Assembly: GCA_963662175.1 (NCBI GenBank)
Contig: OY759224.1
Location: forward strand, 9,908,550-9,972,549
Reading direction: 5' to 3'
DNA length: 64,000 nucleotides
Source: Aradus depressus
Lineage: Eukaryota > Arthropoda > Insecta > Hemiptera > Aradidae
Below the pieces are notes generated by a model that saw only the letters and a list, made by a program, of their open reading frames with translations, made no database searches and was not told the origin of the DNA. Both the position numbers and the translations under genes were made by a program. Positions 10,360 through 20,575 of this stretch are shown here, one piece after another. Position 1 is the stretch's first letter. Each line of letters starts with the position of its first letter.

Positions 10360-11125
10360 TTCATTGTAAATACTACTGAATAAAAACACTTAGAACAAGT
10401 CAAAACAATTTCACTATATTTATATAAAATACACAATATATTTCGCTGGTTAGAGCAATGTCAAGTCTATATAAGTCTGTATCCCGTACACTTGACAATG
10501 CTCTAACCAGCGAAATATATTGTGTATCATGTATATAAAGCTGAAAATGTCTGTGCGTTGTACCGCTATAACTCACGAACGGCTTGATGGATTTGATTAA
10601 TTTTTTTTTTTAATTTGTTCGTCATCGTCTGTGGAAGGTTATAGGCGTATTAGTACCTCAATATCTGGTCCATCCCAGCATCCACCTACGCAATCTTTGT
10701 AACTCAAAAACCACTGCAATGATTAATGAGGAATCTTTTTGAATAGATAAGTTTTATCTACCGGAAGGTTAAGGTATATTTTTTAATCAACCCCTGGTCC
10801 ATCACAGCATCCACTCACGCAATCTTTGTAACTCGAAAACCATTGCAACGATTAATGAGAAATCTTTTTGAATAAATTAGTTTTAGCTCCAAAGCTAGCG
10901 TTACTACAGTTGAAGGACTATAAGCCTTATTCCGTATGAATAATTGAAAATTATAACATCATGAATGTACTGTCGAGGAACTGAATAGCCTTATAGGAGA
11001 TATTGGGAGAAAAGTCAAAGTTCCCCGGGCAACGCCGGGTATTACTGCTAGTTTTATATAAATATAGTGACATTTTTTGACTTGTTCCAAGTGTTTTTAT
11101 CCAGTAGTATTTGGAATAGTATAAC
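10360..11125. repeat. Penelope-type terminal inverted repeat pair, interrupted by a Helitron
   Basis: The left arm (about 10362-10466) runs ACTACTGAATAAAAACACTT, AGAACAAGTC, CACTATATTTATATAAAATA, CACAATATATTTCGCTGG, TTAGAGCAATGTCAAG. The right arm (10491-10526 plus 11052-11125) is its complement, with the Helitron inserted between TTGTGTA and TTTTATATAAA. The same arm occurs once more at 63495-63570 next to a Penelope-like GIY-YIG frame. Each arm has CTTGACAATGCTCTAACCAG followed by CGAAA, a hammerhead-like layout. Confidence 0.7.
10527..11051 (+). mobile_element. Non-autonomous Helitron, copy A
   Basis: Begins TCATGTATATAAAGCTG after a host A and ends in ...CCCGGGCAACGCCGGG, then TATTACTG and CTAG before a host T. 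The stem CCCGG/CCGGG with loop GCAACG about 9 nt ahead of CTAG is the classical Helitron 3' hairpin. There are no inverted repeats and no target duplication. The exact empty site can be read from the opposite arm of the surrounding palindrome. 525 bp, no Rep/helicase frame. Confidence 0.93.
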
Positions 11126-11312
11126 TTTATTATAAATCTTAGTCTTTTACAACCTCAATTTTATATGCGGATTCAACATAGTTTTTTGAATTCAGGGTAT
11201 AGGAGAACCTAAAATTGTGATTGGAAACAAGATGTCAAATTGTTAACCGATTGTATAATTTTATCTATACGGTGCTGAGAAATATCTCCTTATTTTAATG
11301 TGGGAAAGTTAT

Positions 11313-11624
11313 AGTTAGTTATTATGACTCATGCCCGGGCTTTAACTATAAGGTCATATCGCCTACTAACAGAGCGTTCGTTTGTCACTCTGTTGGACAT
11401 GAGTCCTAAATTTTGCCTACCCTAAATTTTTATACATCTAGTGTAGGGGGTCTTTAACATCGTACATGCTCGGGAACATCACTTAACGTCCCATCCGAAG
11501 GACGGCGTGTTTAAGTTTATTTTACCTCCCAGATAAATTAAACTCAGGGCCTCGGCCGTGTTGGGAACTCGCGATCTTGAGTTCGTTAAGCAAGCACGCA
11601 TACCACTGAGTTACCAGCGCCCCC
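11313..11624 (-). mobile_element. SINE-A copy, near full length
   Basis: Minus strand; tail GTTAGTTATTATGACTCATG at the left, tRNA-like head (CCACTGAGTTACCAGCGCCC) at the right. Small deletions near the middle (ACGAGTACCTG lost). Confidence 0.88.
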
Positions 11625-11768
11625 GGGGAAGTTATACTATTGCTATTGAGTAAATATTATATTTATTTATTTTTTATCTGAAAGGCCATTTAGCAGTGTA
11701 TTGGTTATATTGTGTTAACTTTACTTCTGTGCTTACTGAGTTCAGGATCGCGGGAAGTGACAAGAACC

Positions 11769-11998
11769 TTGAGTATGCCGTCCTTCGGATGGAACGTTAA
11801 GTGATGGTCCCGAGCCTGTACGATATCAGCTACTCGTTGAAGACCTCTATCCATGTTGAATAAAATTTAGGTTAAGCAAAATTTCGGACTCCCACAGTAG
11901 AGTCGGGCTCATGTCCACCAGAGTGACGAAAGAGCGCTCTGGTAGTAGGCAATATGACCTCGAAGTTAAAGCCCGGGCATGAGTCATAGTAACTAACT
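11769..11998 (+). mobile_element. SINE-A copy without tRNA head
   Basis: Plus strand, starting at the CCTTGAGTATGCCGTCCTTC segment and ending GCCCGGGCATGAGTCATAGT, AACTAAC. Belongs to the CCTTGAG variant also seen at 21105 and 25658. Confidence 0.85.
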
Positions 11999-12920
11999 TT
12001 AGAAGTATTATTTATTATATTAAAATAATTACAAACATCTTAAATGTTGGGGGGAGTGCATACCCGAAATGTCTGTTATGCATTTAGGAAAGATATGAGA
12101 GAATAATAAAGCTTCGACCTTATATTTATTATTATAAATATACATGTAAATTTTGTAGAATTGTGAATGTAAAAAAATTTGGAAATATTACCAATTTGTT
12201 CTTTCTTGATAGGATTTTACTGATTAGGAATTTACTAATTTTCATTGAGGCGCTTATAAAAGTTTGAATTCAGAAGTAGAATTTAGTATTGAAATAAGGA
12301 GAATGTGATGTAAATATTGTATGTTTCAGATATTAAAATAGTTTTATCAATATGATAGGAGACTATGAGGTGAAACTATATGGAGATAGATGAGAAGTAA
12401 AGGAGGGCAGTACTATGTCTGTTCCAAAAACATCAAAAGAAATCTTATAAAGAAACAAATTTTACCATTTGTCTTTCAGTGATCCGTGTTTTAAGGATGG
12501 TTTGTAGACACTTGTTTGGTCTACCTCTCCACAAAGTTTCCTCTCACACTCTACCGCACTTAATAATGTTGCTTTGTGCAATGTCACTAATTTTTAAAGA
12601 GGTTTTTAAAGATTTACTAATATGAACTAGACAAAGTGTGCTTTCCAAAAACCAAATTGTATAAAATAATAATTCCTATATTTCATTTTTGAGCACTGCT
12701 CGTTGTTAAAGCCCGGGAATACGTTACTATTCCTCACTTTTACATATTAAAACATGTTCATTGTTTTTTAACATATCTCATTTCATTGTTAATAATATAG
12801 TGAGAATTAAGTGGAATTGAAGCTTACGCAATTTTTCTATTTATTTTTATCAATTTTAGCAAATAAAGGCTTTATAGATCGTTATAATTATTTATTTTCC
12901 TACTGTGTATTACTTCTTCT
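11999..12920. other. AT-rich stretch, nothing identified
   Basis: No coherent coding frame or named repeat apart from a 16-bp SINE-like scrap (GTTAAAGCCCGGGAAT) near 12703. Confidence 0.4.
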
Positions 12921-12924
12921 GATA

Positions 12925-13018
12925 TATTATGTATAGGTTAAGTTATGTAATTGGTCAGAAAATCGATGTTGAGCTTTCAACGGAATTTCATGTTTCTCTT
13001 GATTCCAAAAACTAAAAA

Positions 13019-13061
<43 letters not shown>

Positions 13062-13140
13062 CCGTGTCCAAGAACGCGATAACTCGCGATGTAATGAATA
13101 TGTCGACACGAAATTTTATAAGAAAATTCTAATCGCCGTA
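12925..13140. repeat. REP140 end plus (AT)n microsatellite
   Basis: AGTTATGTAATTGGTCAGAA, AATCGATGTTGAGC and TTTCAACGGAATTTCATG match the REP140 end. An (AT)n run follows at about 13027-13058. After it TGTCGACACGAAATTTTATA is again REP140-like. 13141-13732 holds nothing I recognise. Confidence 0.5.
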
Positions 13141-13746
13141 GCATGATAGTTTTTCAGTATTTATCGTCAGTTAATGACCAAAATGTTACTTTTGCATAAC
13201 AAAATCCTAGCTGCGACTACGGAGAACAGGAAATACTAGGTGTGCAATGCATTCTGCTGTTTGCAAAAACTGAGCTGAGTCAGTCTAAATTTATTGAATC
13301 ATACTGTTAATGTGGTCGGTTAACATACAAGTAGTGCATTTGAAATGGGGCATATGAACCGGTTTGTGATCACTGGAAGAAAGAGCTTGGCTGAATGGTA
13401 CTTGCGATGAGGATCTACTTACGCATGAGCAATATTACGATTCTCTGCAATATTCTCGATAGATCTCAATTCAATGGAATAAATTTATTTCAATGGGGAT
13501 TTCGTTTTTCTGTGATTATTCCCCCGTGGTATGTTCAATTTCAGATTTTTTTAGTAGTAAACCTCGTCACCGTGTCCACTACCATCGTGGCAAATTTCAA
13601 TGTGATCGGTGAAGAGGTTTAGGAGGAGTACGAGTACAACGAAATACATGAGTCGCCTAAGAAAGAGCTTCGTAAACTCAGCTCAATAATAAAAATGTGG
13701 AAATAAAGAGAAATAATTAATAAATACATTTTAACTTTTATATAAA

Positions 13747-13950
13747 AGGGGCCATGGTGGCCGTGCGGGCTAGAGCATAGGGCTTTGGTCGCATGGTCTC
13801 ACCATGGTTTGCGGGTTCGAATCCCGTCCGGGAGTGAGTTTTATTTCGTAGATATAACTCCCTCCCGAGGCCATGGATGTCGTAAATAACTAGATGAACA
13901 CAGTGACATGGCTAATATGCATCGAACATAAGGCCAAAAAAGAAAAAAAA
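13747..13950 (+). mobile_element. SINE-B: second tRNA-derived SINE with perfect 14-bp target duplication
   Basis: The head GGGGCCATGGTGGCCGTGCG carries an A-box-like TGGCCGTGCGG, and a perfect B-box GGTTCGAATCC lies about 60 bp on. Between them CATGGTCTCACCATG folds into a tight hairpin where a tRNA-Leu/Ser long variable arm would be, suggesting origin from a class II tRNA. A roughly 120-bp unrelated body follows, ending in an A-rich tail. The direct repeat AACTTTTATATAAA flanks it exactly (13733-13746 and 13951-13964). Only copy in the window. It is not a functional tRNA gene: it continues into a body and the acceptor ends do not pair. Confidence 0.88.
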
Positions 13951-14269
13951 AACTTTTATATAAATTATTTTTTACTTTATTTAAATATATGACAATACAA
14001 CAATGCTCAACAGATAACAATTTATTATTTTCCAATAAAAACAAATATACATATCTTGTAACAAATAAAATATTATTACTCTCTCAATAAATATTCAACA
14101 AAAACATAATGTCGTTGGGCTTACAAGCGAAAGGCACTAAGTCTGAAAATATGGATTTGAGTTATGGACAATTTTCCTACAAATTATTATGGTGTGAAAA
14201 GTATATGCTAGGGAATAGTATTTTTTTTTTACATGTATTACTCAATCAAAATAATTTTATTAAAAAACA

Positions 14270-15047
14270 CAGTAGAGCGTCGATTATCCGAACTGGCTTC
14301 ATGTAAAAAAACATCAAATTAGTTTTTTCATGAACTTCCATGAGGGAAGCCTAATTAATGTTTAGAAAGAGTGTTGTTAGCTGTATAAGGGATATCAGTT
14401 TTTCGATTAATTCAGTTTGACGGGCAGACAGTCAATATTTGTTTACTAAGAACTAACTTGTATGTCTATGTATGAAATTTGTTCAATGTATTTTTCCACT
14501 GAATCCCTTTCCATTCGTATGGTCGGTTACCAGTCAATGCTCTCAGTTTCAAATCATTCATTGTGAGGTGTACATTGAATTAGTTAGTGGTCACATATTT
14601 TAAGTAAAACTTACAACACGTCGACAAAAAGGAAACGAGTAGTGCTTTCATTAAAAGATAAAATGCAAATTATTATGCGGCTGAAGAAAGGTGAAACGGG
14701 TCAGGCATTAGCTATCAAATTCGGTGTTGATAAATCAACGATAACGGGAATAAAAAATAATTCTGATTCAATCACTAGGTATGCACTTAATCTTGACAGT
14801 GAGGAGGCATTCATATCGTAAAACTATGAAAAAAACGAAATCCGAATTGTTGGAAGGTGCTGCATTCACTTGGTTTTTGCAAAAACGGGCTTCTGGGCAG
14901 CCAATTTTGTGTGAAAAAGCAGTGGAATTAAACATGAAGCTTGGTGGTGACTTCATTCATCGCAAGTTCTGGGTGGCTGAAAAATTTCGATTATCTGCAT
15001 TTCTGATTATCCGAAACACCTTACTTCGGATAATCGACGCTCTACTG
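14270..15047. mobile_element. Tigger/Jerky-like (pogo superfamily) transposon, internally deleted
   Basis: Perfect terminal inverted repeats of 23 bp start CAGTAGAGCGTCGATTATCC. The interior holds a broken CENP-B/Jerky-type DNA-binding region. CA, not the usual TA, abuts both ends. The DDE catalytic domain is missing. The right end lies about 120 bp beyond the stop of the large minus-strand gene. Confidence 0.9.
14620..15000 (+). pseudogene. CENP-B/Tigger-type DNA-binding domain remnant
   Basis: The first part reads KRVVLSLKDKMQIIMRLKKG, ETGQALAIKFGVDKSTITGI, a psq/CENP-B N-terminal helix-turn-helix. After a frame break the second part reads ELLEGAAFTWFLQKRASGQP, ILCEKAVELNMKLGGD, the Tc5/CENP-B-type second HTH. 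Both are the paired N-terminal domains of Tigger/Jerky transposases, in correct order. A stop after AFIS and a shift separate them, and nothing follows of the roughly 300-residue DDE domain. Confidence 0.85.
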
Positions 15048-15164
15048 CAATGATAAAAATGTCATTACTTAATGCTTTTCTGTTGTAAGCTGACGATATA
15101 TAATAAAAATACTACTAACAAAAGTAAATATTTTCTTAAATTAAATAAATTTTTAAAAAACAAA

Positions 15165-18100
15165 CTATTTTGGCACCATTGTGCTGTAATTGTCAAAAAT
15201 CAAATTTCCTTCTAAATAATACACAGTATATAGCAAAAATGATCCGGAAAAGAGATGATGTCCAATCGGAACTTGGGGTTTCAAAATTACAAACTGATCA
15301 GCCAATAAGCTGCTATCAAACAACCTAATTTCATTATTTTCAAAATTAGCTTTTTCAATTAAAACACTAAATCTTCTATAATCACTATTCAATTGATTAA
15401 TATAGAATAATGAATTTAAAAATTGGTCAATTTTTTCATTTTTACTCACAAAACTAACTTTCCATTCTTTAATGAAAGGTTTAAATGTGTATATTACATT
15501 TGATTTGATTGGTTGAAGAGATAAATATTCTAATATACAAAACATTTTTTTATCTATTAAATTAATATCAATCAATTTGAATCCTTTAAATTCGTATGTT
15601 TGTCCTGCGATATATTTTATATTATTTTCAAAATTTTGTAGCTTGACAATGCATACTTCACGTTCTGAATCAATAGCTAAGAAATACAAAGAATTTTCTT
15701 CTCTGTAAATATGAAGTACATTCAATAACAAAATATTATTATAAATAAGAAAAAACCCGGAAACTGCATCTAAAATATTTTTTGACATATTACTTGACAA
15801 TGTGCGAATAATTTTCTTTTCAATTTTTTTCATTTGGGTACACTCTATTTGAAATTTCAACGGTTTTGTATAGAGACAATTTGAGTCAATTTTCATTGTA
15901 CAACTTCTAATACGATTTCCTACAAAAACAAATGTTTGAAATGTTTTTGTTTTAAATAGAATATTGACAGGAAAATGTATTACAACATGACTATTTAAAG
16001 TAATGTCAGAAGAAAGTTCTGTAACAACGAGAATTATAGAACAATCGTTCGATTGATTCCTGGCGTTAATTTGTACTTGATTGGTATACAATAGAGGAAG
16101 ACACTTGAGAAAAAATTGTTCATCTTCTTTCCAAATGTTAGACACAATTAGTCTATCCGAAATGTACGGTCCTTCTTCAAGTGATCTCAGTCCAAAATTA
16201 ATTTCATGAGTGAATAAATTTAATTCATTTTTCATTTTAACTCCAATTTTGTAAGCTCTTTCCAACAAAGAACCTTTTTTGAAACGTTTCTTATTCAATT
16301 CGTTCAGATAGTTCTGGTTCGTTTTATCTTCTGCTTGGGAGAGTTTGTCATGATCTTCCAATATGGAGAAATCTAATGGACAATCTTTTATTTTCGTAAA
16401 CATTTCTTCGCTATTACCATCTTCAATGACTGATAAATGGGCGTTGCTCGACGATCTATCAGGAGTTGAGTCATCTATAATATATTTTTTACATTCTGGA
16501 GTGCTAGAAGGGCTCAGTATAGAAGAACTTCTCAAAACTTGCTTGTCAGGCGTGGAAATTTGACTTAGTTTTTCAATCAAATCTTGAGAATTACAATCTT
16601 CAATTATTAGATTGAAATTACCAATCGGTCGATCAGGTGTAGAATCATCGATGACATATTTTTCACATTCTGGGGTACCAAGAACGTAATTTAAATTAGA
16701 AGAAGAAAAATTATGTGCAAATTGCTTTTCGGGTGTGGAAACAATTTTTTGCTCTGTTTCAATTGTTGCTTGACACTTTTCAAATGTTTTAAAATCTATT
16801 TTTGCTTTCATACTTAATTGAGAATTGTAATCTTTAACTGCTAGATCAAATTCAGGAACGGATCTACCACGAGTATGTGGTTCAATCAATATTCCCTGAT
16901 TTCTCTGAATTAATTCCACTTTACTAACAACATCAATTGATTCATCAGGCGTAGAATTCTCTACTGAACATGTTTTAGGTTCGGATGTACTAGGTTCTGT
17001 AAGAAACATATAAGGGTTTTCTACATTATCAATTATTAGTTTATTAGTTGTGGAATCGTCAATACAGTACTCAGTTTGCGACAAAGTAAGACTTTGAGCA
17101 GTTTCATTTTTACTAATAACGTTATCGTTTCTAACTTCAGTTGAGAATTTAGAATTACCTAATACTTCCAAACCAAAAAAAGGATAGGACTTTAAAGCAG
17201 CAACAGACGGAACTAATTGACCAGAAGTAACAGTATTTTCAACTTTTTTTGGCAAAATATCTTCTATTTTGGTACGCTCTAGGATTTCTTTCTTATTTTC
17301 AACAAGTATCTTGTTTTGAACATCTTCAATATCTAATTTCATTTTTGATTTTTTCCGACACCCAGAAGATGTAGATCTCCTTTTAAAATAAAATGTTTTT
17401 AGAGAGTTCGAATTTTTTATAAGTACCTCCGGATCACAATCCTTCATACTACTGACGTTCTGTATTTCATTTTCCTGACTTTTTTCCATTGTTCCTTTAA
17501 TTTCTTTGGTCAACCTATCAGAAAAATTAATATGACTAGTTTCTTCATTAATTGAATTAATGTCTGACATGTTGGATTCATTATATGAAGTAATACAACT
17601 GAAATCTATTCTATTTATTGATTTATTTTCCGAAAGTTTCCTTAATTCAACTTTTTCCGTACATCCTGGATTAATAACATTCTTTTTGTCAAACTTATCA
17701 ATGTCACTAGTCTTACTCTTTATTAAAACGTCTTCAATCTTCTCAATATCTTCATATGTTTTAATAAGACATTTTGGTTTCATTTTGTTACTCAAAATTG
17801 TATTTATTTTTGGAAAATTCAATTCTTGGCTATCACATATTTTTTTTGTAGTTACAGAACCTGAATACTTAACTGGAGTAACATCTTCAGTGGTAATATC
17901 CAATTTTCTACTCTCAATATCTGGCGTACTTGTATCACTTATTCTATCAATTTCTTCTCTCGGTGGAGTTGTATCCACTCTTCCAGGCTTATTTTCCAAA
18001 ATTTGCTTTAATTCATTTTTTTCAACTTTTCCCGTACATTTTGGATTACTTTTATTTAAAAAATTAATATAACTATTAATTTCTGATGAAAATTCTAAAA

Positions 18101-19166
18101 CAAGATCCTTTTTGACAATGGAATTATCCAATTTATCTCCAGTCTTACTCACTGAAACGTCTTCAATCTTCTCAATGTCTTCATATGTTTTAATAAGACA
18201 TTTAGGTTTTATTTTGTTACTCAAAATTGTATTTATTTTTGGAAAATTCAATTCTTGGCTATCACATATTTTTTTTGTAGTTACAGAACATGAATACTTA
18301 ACTGGGGTAACATCTTCAGTGGTAATATCCAATTGATCTAATTTTCTACTCTCAACATCCGGAGTATTTGTATCACTAATTGTACCAATGTCTTCTTTTG
18401 GCGGAGTATGACACAGCTCATTAATTAAATTATTAACATTTTCATATTTTTTATTTATATTTTCAAAAGTCTTAACATTATTTGAAGTGAAACTTTTCTC
18501 AATACTTTTAAAGTCCATTTCAATTGCTTGAGGTATTTTTTTAGACATTAATGTGCAAGAATATTTTTTTTTAGTAAACTTTACAGGACTAGGATCCTCA
18601 GTAATGACATCTTCATAATATTTCTTAATATTAACATCTGGAGAACTATCTATATGGATTTTGTCAAGGCATTTTGAAGAACTTGGCTGATCTCTAATAT
18701 CCGAAACGCCTTCATTTTTTTCTATTTTTAAACTTTTTCTCCAAACTTTATTTTCATTGATCACAAAACTTCTTGTTATAATTTCTTTGTTTATGGGTAC
18801 TTTTTCAACCAAACATATACCAGAACAATTTTTAGGACTGGGTTCTTCGGCTATATTTAACTGTTCATTGTTTACTTGTTCAAAAAATTGTTTTTTAGAA
18901 CTTTCTATCCTTTGAATACAATCTAAATGAGAAGTTGGTGTTCTGCTAATAAATGCTCTTTTTGAGCCATCAAAATTTCTTTTTACACTTGTAAAATCTA
19001 TATTGTAATCACGAATTTTCTTTTTAAAAGTTGTTATCGTTGTATTTACATTAAGAGATACACAACCATTATCATCAAAATCAAGTTTTCTTTTACCTTT
19101 ATTATAGACAGAAGTTTTTATAGATTCCTGACATTCATTTTCAGTTGGTAAATTACTGAAGGCCAT
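15165..19166 (-). CDS. 1333-aa S/T-P-rich protein, possible divergent SPIDR-like DNA-repair scaffold
   Basis: Single uninterrupted exon; start ATGGCC (preceded by AGAAA, good context) at 19166, stop TAG at 15165. Residues 1 to about 960 are polar and repetitive, without a visible fold: KRKLDFDD at 25-32, many TPD, TPEK and TPVK sites (CDK-like S/T-P), and recurring (I)DDSTPDR units. An in-frame 143-codon tandem duplication (offset 429 bp; copies around 17728-17968 and 18158-18411) repeats DITTEDVTPVKYS and KKICDSQELNFPKINTILSN almost unchanged. From about residue 970 (SLLERAYKIGVKMKNELNLF) the composition becomes that of a folded beta-rich domain, including ILVVTELSSDITLNSHVVIH and FPVNILFKTKTFQTFVFVGN. 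By memory this block and the extreme C-terminus follow the order of the SPIDR (KIAA0146) DUF4502/OB-like region, but identity is low. If right, it would act in the nucleus in homologous recombination with RAD51/BLM. No signal peptide or membrane segment. Alternative: a lineage-specific protein. Confidence 0.85.
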   Translation of the reverse strand: MAFSNLPTENECQESIKTSVYNKGKRKLDFDDNGCVSLNVNTTITTFKKKIRDYNIDFTSVKRNFDGSKRAFISRTPTSHLDCIQRIESSKKQFFEQVNNEQLNIAEEPSPKNCSGICLVEKVPINKEIITRSFVINENKVWRKSLKIEKNEGVSDIRDQPSSSKCLDKIHIDSSPDVNIKKYYEDVITEDPSPVKFTKKKYSCTLMSKKIPQAIEMDFKSIEKSFTSNNVKTFENINKKYENVNNLINELCHTPPKEDIGTISDTNTPDVESRKLDQLDITTEDVTPVKYSCSVTTKKICDSQELNFPKINTILSNKIKPKCLIKTYEDIEKIEDVSVSKTGDKLDNSIVKKDLVLEFSSEINSYINFLNKSNPKCTGKVEKNELKQILENKPGRVDTTPPREEIDRISDTSTPDIESRKLDITTEDVTPVKYSGSVTTKKICDSQELNFPKINTILSNKMKPKCLIKTYEDIEKIEDVLIKSKTSDIDKFDKKNVINPGCTEKVELRKLSENKSINRIDFSCITSYNESNMSDINSINEETSHINFSDRLTKEIKGTMEKSQENEIQNVSSMKDCDPEVLIKNSNSLKTFYFKRRSTSSGCRKKSKMKLDIEDVQNKILVENKKEILERTKIEDILPKKVENTVTSGQLVPSVAALKSYPFFGLEVLGNSKFSTEVRNDNVISKNETAQSLTLSQTEYCIDDSTTNKLIIDNVENPYMFLTEPSTSEPKTCSVENSTPDESIDVVSKVELIQRNQGILIEPHTRGRSVPEFDLAVKDYNSQLSMKAKIDFKTFEKCQATIETEQKIVSTPEKQFAHNFSSSNLNYVLGTPECEKYVIDDSTPDRPIGNFNLIIEDCNSQDLIEKLSQISTPDKQVLRSSSILSPSSTPECKKYIIDDSTPDRSSSNAHLSVIEDGNSEEMFTKIKDCPLDFSILEDHDKLSQAEDKTNQNYLNELNKKRFKKGSLLERAYKIGVKMKNELNLFTHEINFGLRSLEEGPYISDRLIVSNIWKEDEQFFLKCLPLLYTNQVQINARNQSNDCSIILVVTELSSDITLNSHVVIHFPVNILFKTKTFQTFVFVGNRIRSCTMKIDSNCLYTKPLKFQIECTQMKKIEKKIIRTLSSNMSKNILDAVSGFFLIYNNILLLNVLHIYREENSLYFLAIDSEREVCIVKLQNFENNIKYIAGQTYEFKGFKLIDINLIDKKMFCILEYLSLQPIKSNVIYTFKPFIKEWKVSFVSKNEKIDQFLNSLFYINQLNSDYRRFSVLIEKANFENNEIRLFDSSLLADQFVILKPQVPIGHHLFSGSFLLYTVYYLEGNLIFDNYSTMVPK

Positions 19167-19330
19167 TTTCTGCCCCTAATTTAAAATTTAAATGAAATTG
19201 TATTTGATTATTTGGAACAATGTAGACAATGTAACACTAAACTTTGGACAGACACAACCGAAAACATAAACACTTTCAAATAAATGTCACTCAAAAAAAA
19301 AAGTACTTTATAACAGTTGAGGTGGTTATA
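19167..19330 (-). promoter_or_regulatory. Likely 5' flank/promoter of the 1333-aa gene
   Basis: Short gap between the start codon and unrelated repeats further right. No clear TATA box. AGGGGCAG just ahead of AAAATGG could be a splice acceptor for a 5' UTR intron, but lacks a pyrimidine tract. Assigned only by position. Confidence 0.25.
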
Positions 19331-19603
19331 TTTAGATCAGTGTTGCCAACCTTCAACAAATCAAATAACGACAAAATATTGTTCGAATAATCACTTGGAA
19401 TACACGCAAAAATATATTCCTGTTAAAATAAATAAAATAATCTATCAGAAATTAAACAGAGGGATATATTTCAGACTTTCGATCGGGTCTGGCATGCGGG
19501 ACTTTTATATAAACTTAAACCCCTCCTATCCCATACATATTATCTTATTCTTCAGTCATACTTACCCAAGGTTAATATAATAGAACTATTACTAATATTT
19601 TTA

Positions 19604-19935
19604 TTATTAAATCTTTATTTATTTATAAATAAAATACACAAATACAAATAATTCGAAAATCAAAAATCTTATACTAAAGACGACCTCTTGGTCAGAAGAA
19701 CATCAGAGTGTAGTCGTCATAATTTACAAATAAAGGAGAAATGAAGTACATCTATCACTTAGCGTTCAACTATAGAACAACAAAATACAACTACAACTTG
19801 TTTAAAAATCAAATCATACCTTCGCTTAAGTACATAATAAATTTTATTTACTAACAAGAAAGGATTTTATCAATATAAATATATATCTTTGACCTTTAAT
19901 ATTTAAATCAAAATAATCATATTCTTTTGTTTTGG
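19604..19935 (-). repeat. REP3 copy 1 (empty-site copy)
   Basis: Reverse complement of 42700-43395: ATTCGAAAATCAAAAATC, ACGACCTCTTGGTCAGAAGA, GAACAACAAAATACAACTAC, AAGAAAGGATTTTATCAAT. The phrase ATATATCTTTGACC (about 19880-19893) is uninterrupted here, whereas the other copy holds a SINE-A at that point. Confidence 0.8.
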
Positions 19936-20245
19936 TATAATAATATTAATTTCAGATATTAATTGTGAAGAATCATAAGATTTGAGCCTAATTATAATAA
20001 ATGTTATAGGATGATAATGAAAATTAATACTACTTAAAAAATTAATAAATGGTAAATAATAATAGGATTAAATAAGTGATATTATAAATAATATTAGGAA
20101 AAATAGAATATCATTAGATCAAAATAATGATTCGTGGAGGTCCCTCTGTTTTGATGACTTAACTCATTAACTTATCAGAACTTTGTTCTAGCCAACAACT
20201 GAAGTAACTATTACTATTATATTAACCGTGACATTTACCGGATAG

Positions 20246-20400
20246 GTATTTCGCCGTCCGTCAGGGCTCAGCTATTTCCTCCTGCCACCACATACTGGCC
20301 GGCGTGCCTCAGGGCTCAATATTAGCCCCCTTGTTATAATCCATGTACACCTTCGACTTACCCACCAACCCTCTCAGACCTGCAAGCCTGTCCTCAATAT
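20246..20400 (+). pseudogene. LINE reverse-transcriptase fragment (VPQGS motif)
   Basis: The frame reads AGVPQGSILAPLL, then MYTFDLPTNPLRP. xGVPQGSxLxPxL is RT motif 4 of non-LTR retrotransposons, with YT.DLPT following as in Jockey-like elements. A stop lies inside. Only about 50 codons can be recognised. Confidence 0.75.
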
Positions 20401-20575
20401 ATATAAAAATCAACAATTGTTGGTACAATTGCTTTGATGCAAATTGTAGTCTTAAATAACAGTCCTTGTTTTTTTTTTTATATGAAAACGTCTATTCGCT
20501 CGTTAAGCACATTGATAGCCGGTCAAACTTTCTTGTGTTACAAAATATTTTCAGATTTCAATCGATAATAACTAC

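Noticed and set aside
17560..18336. 170- and 74-codon plus-strand frames opposite the large gene
   Set aside because: Antisense shadows of the duplicated coding segment; hydrophobic composition follows from reversing an acidic/Ser-rich frame.
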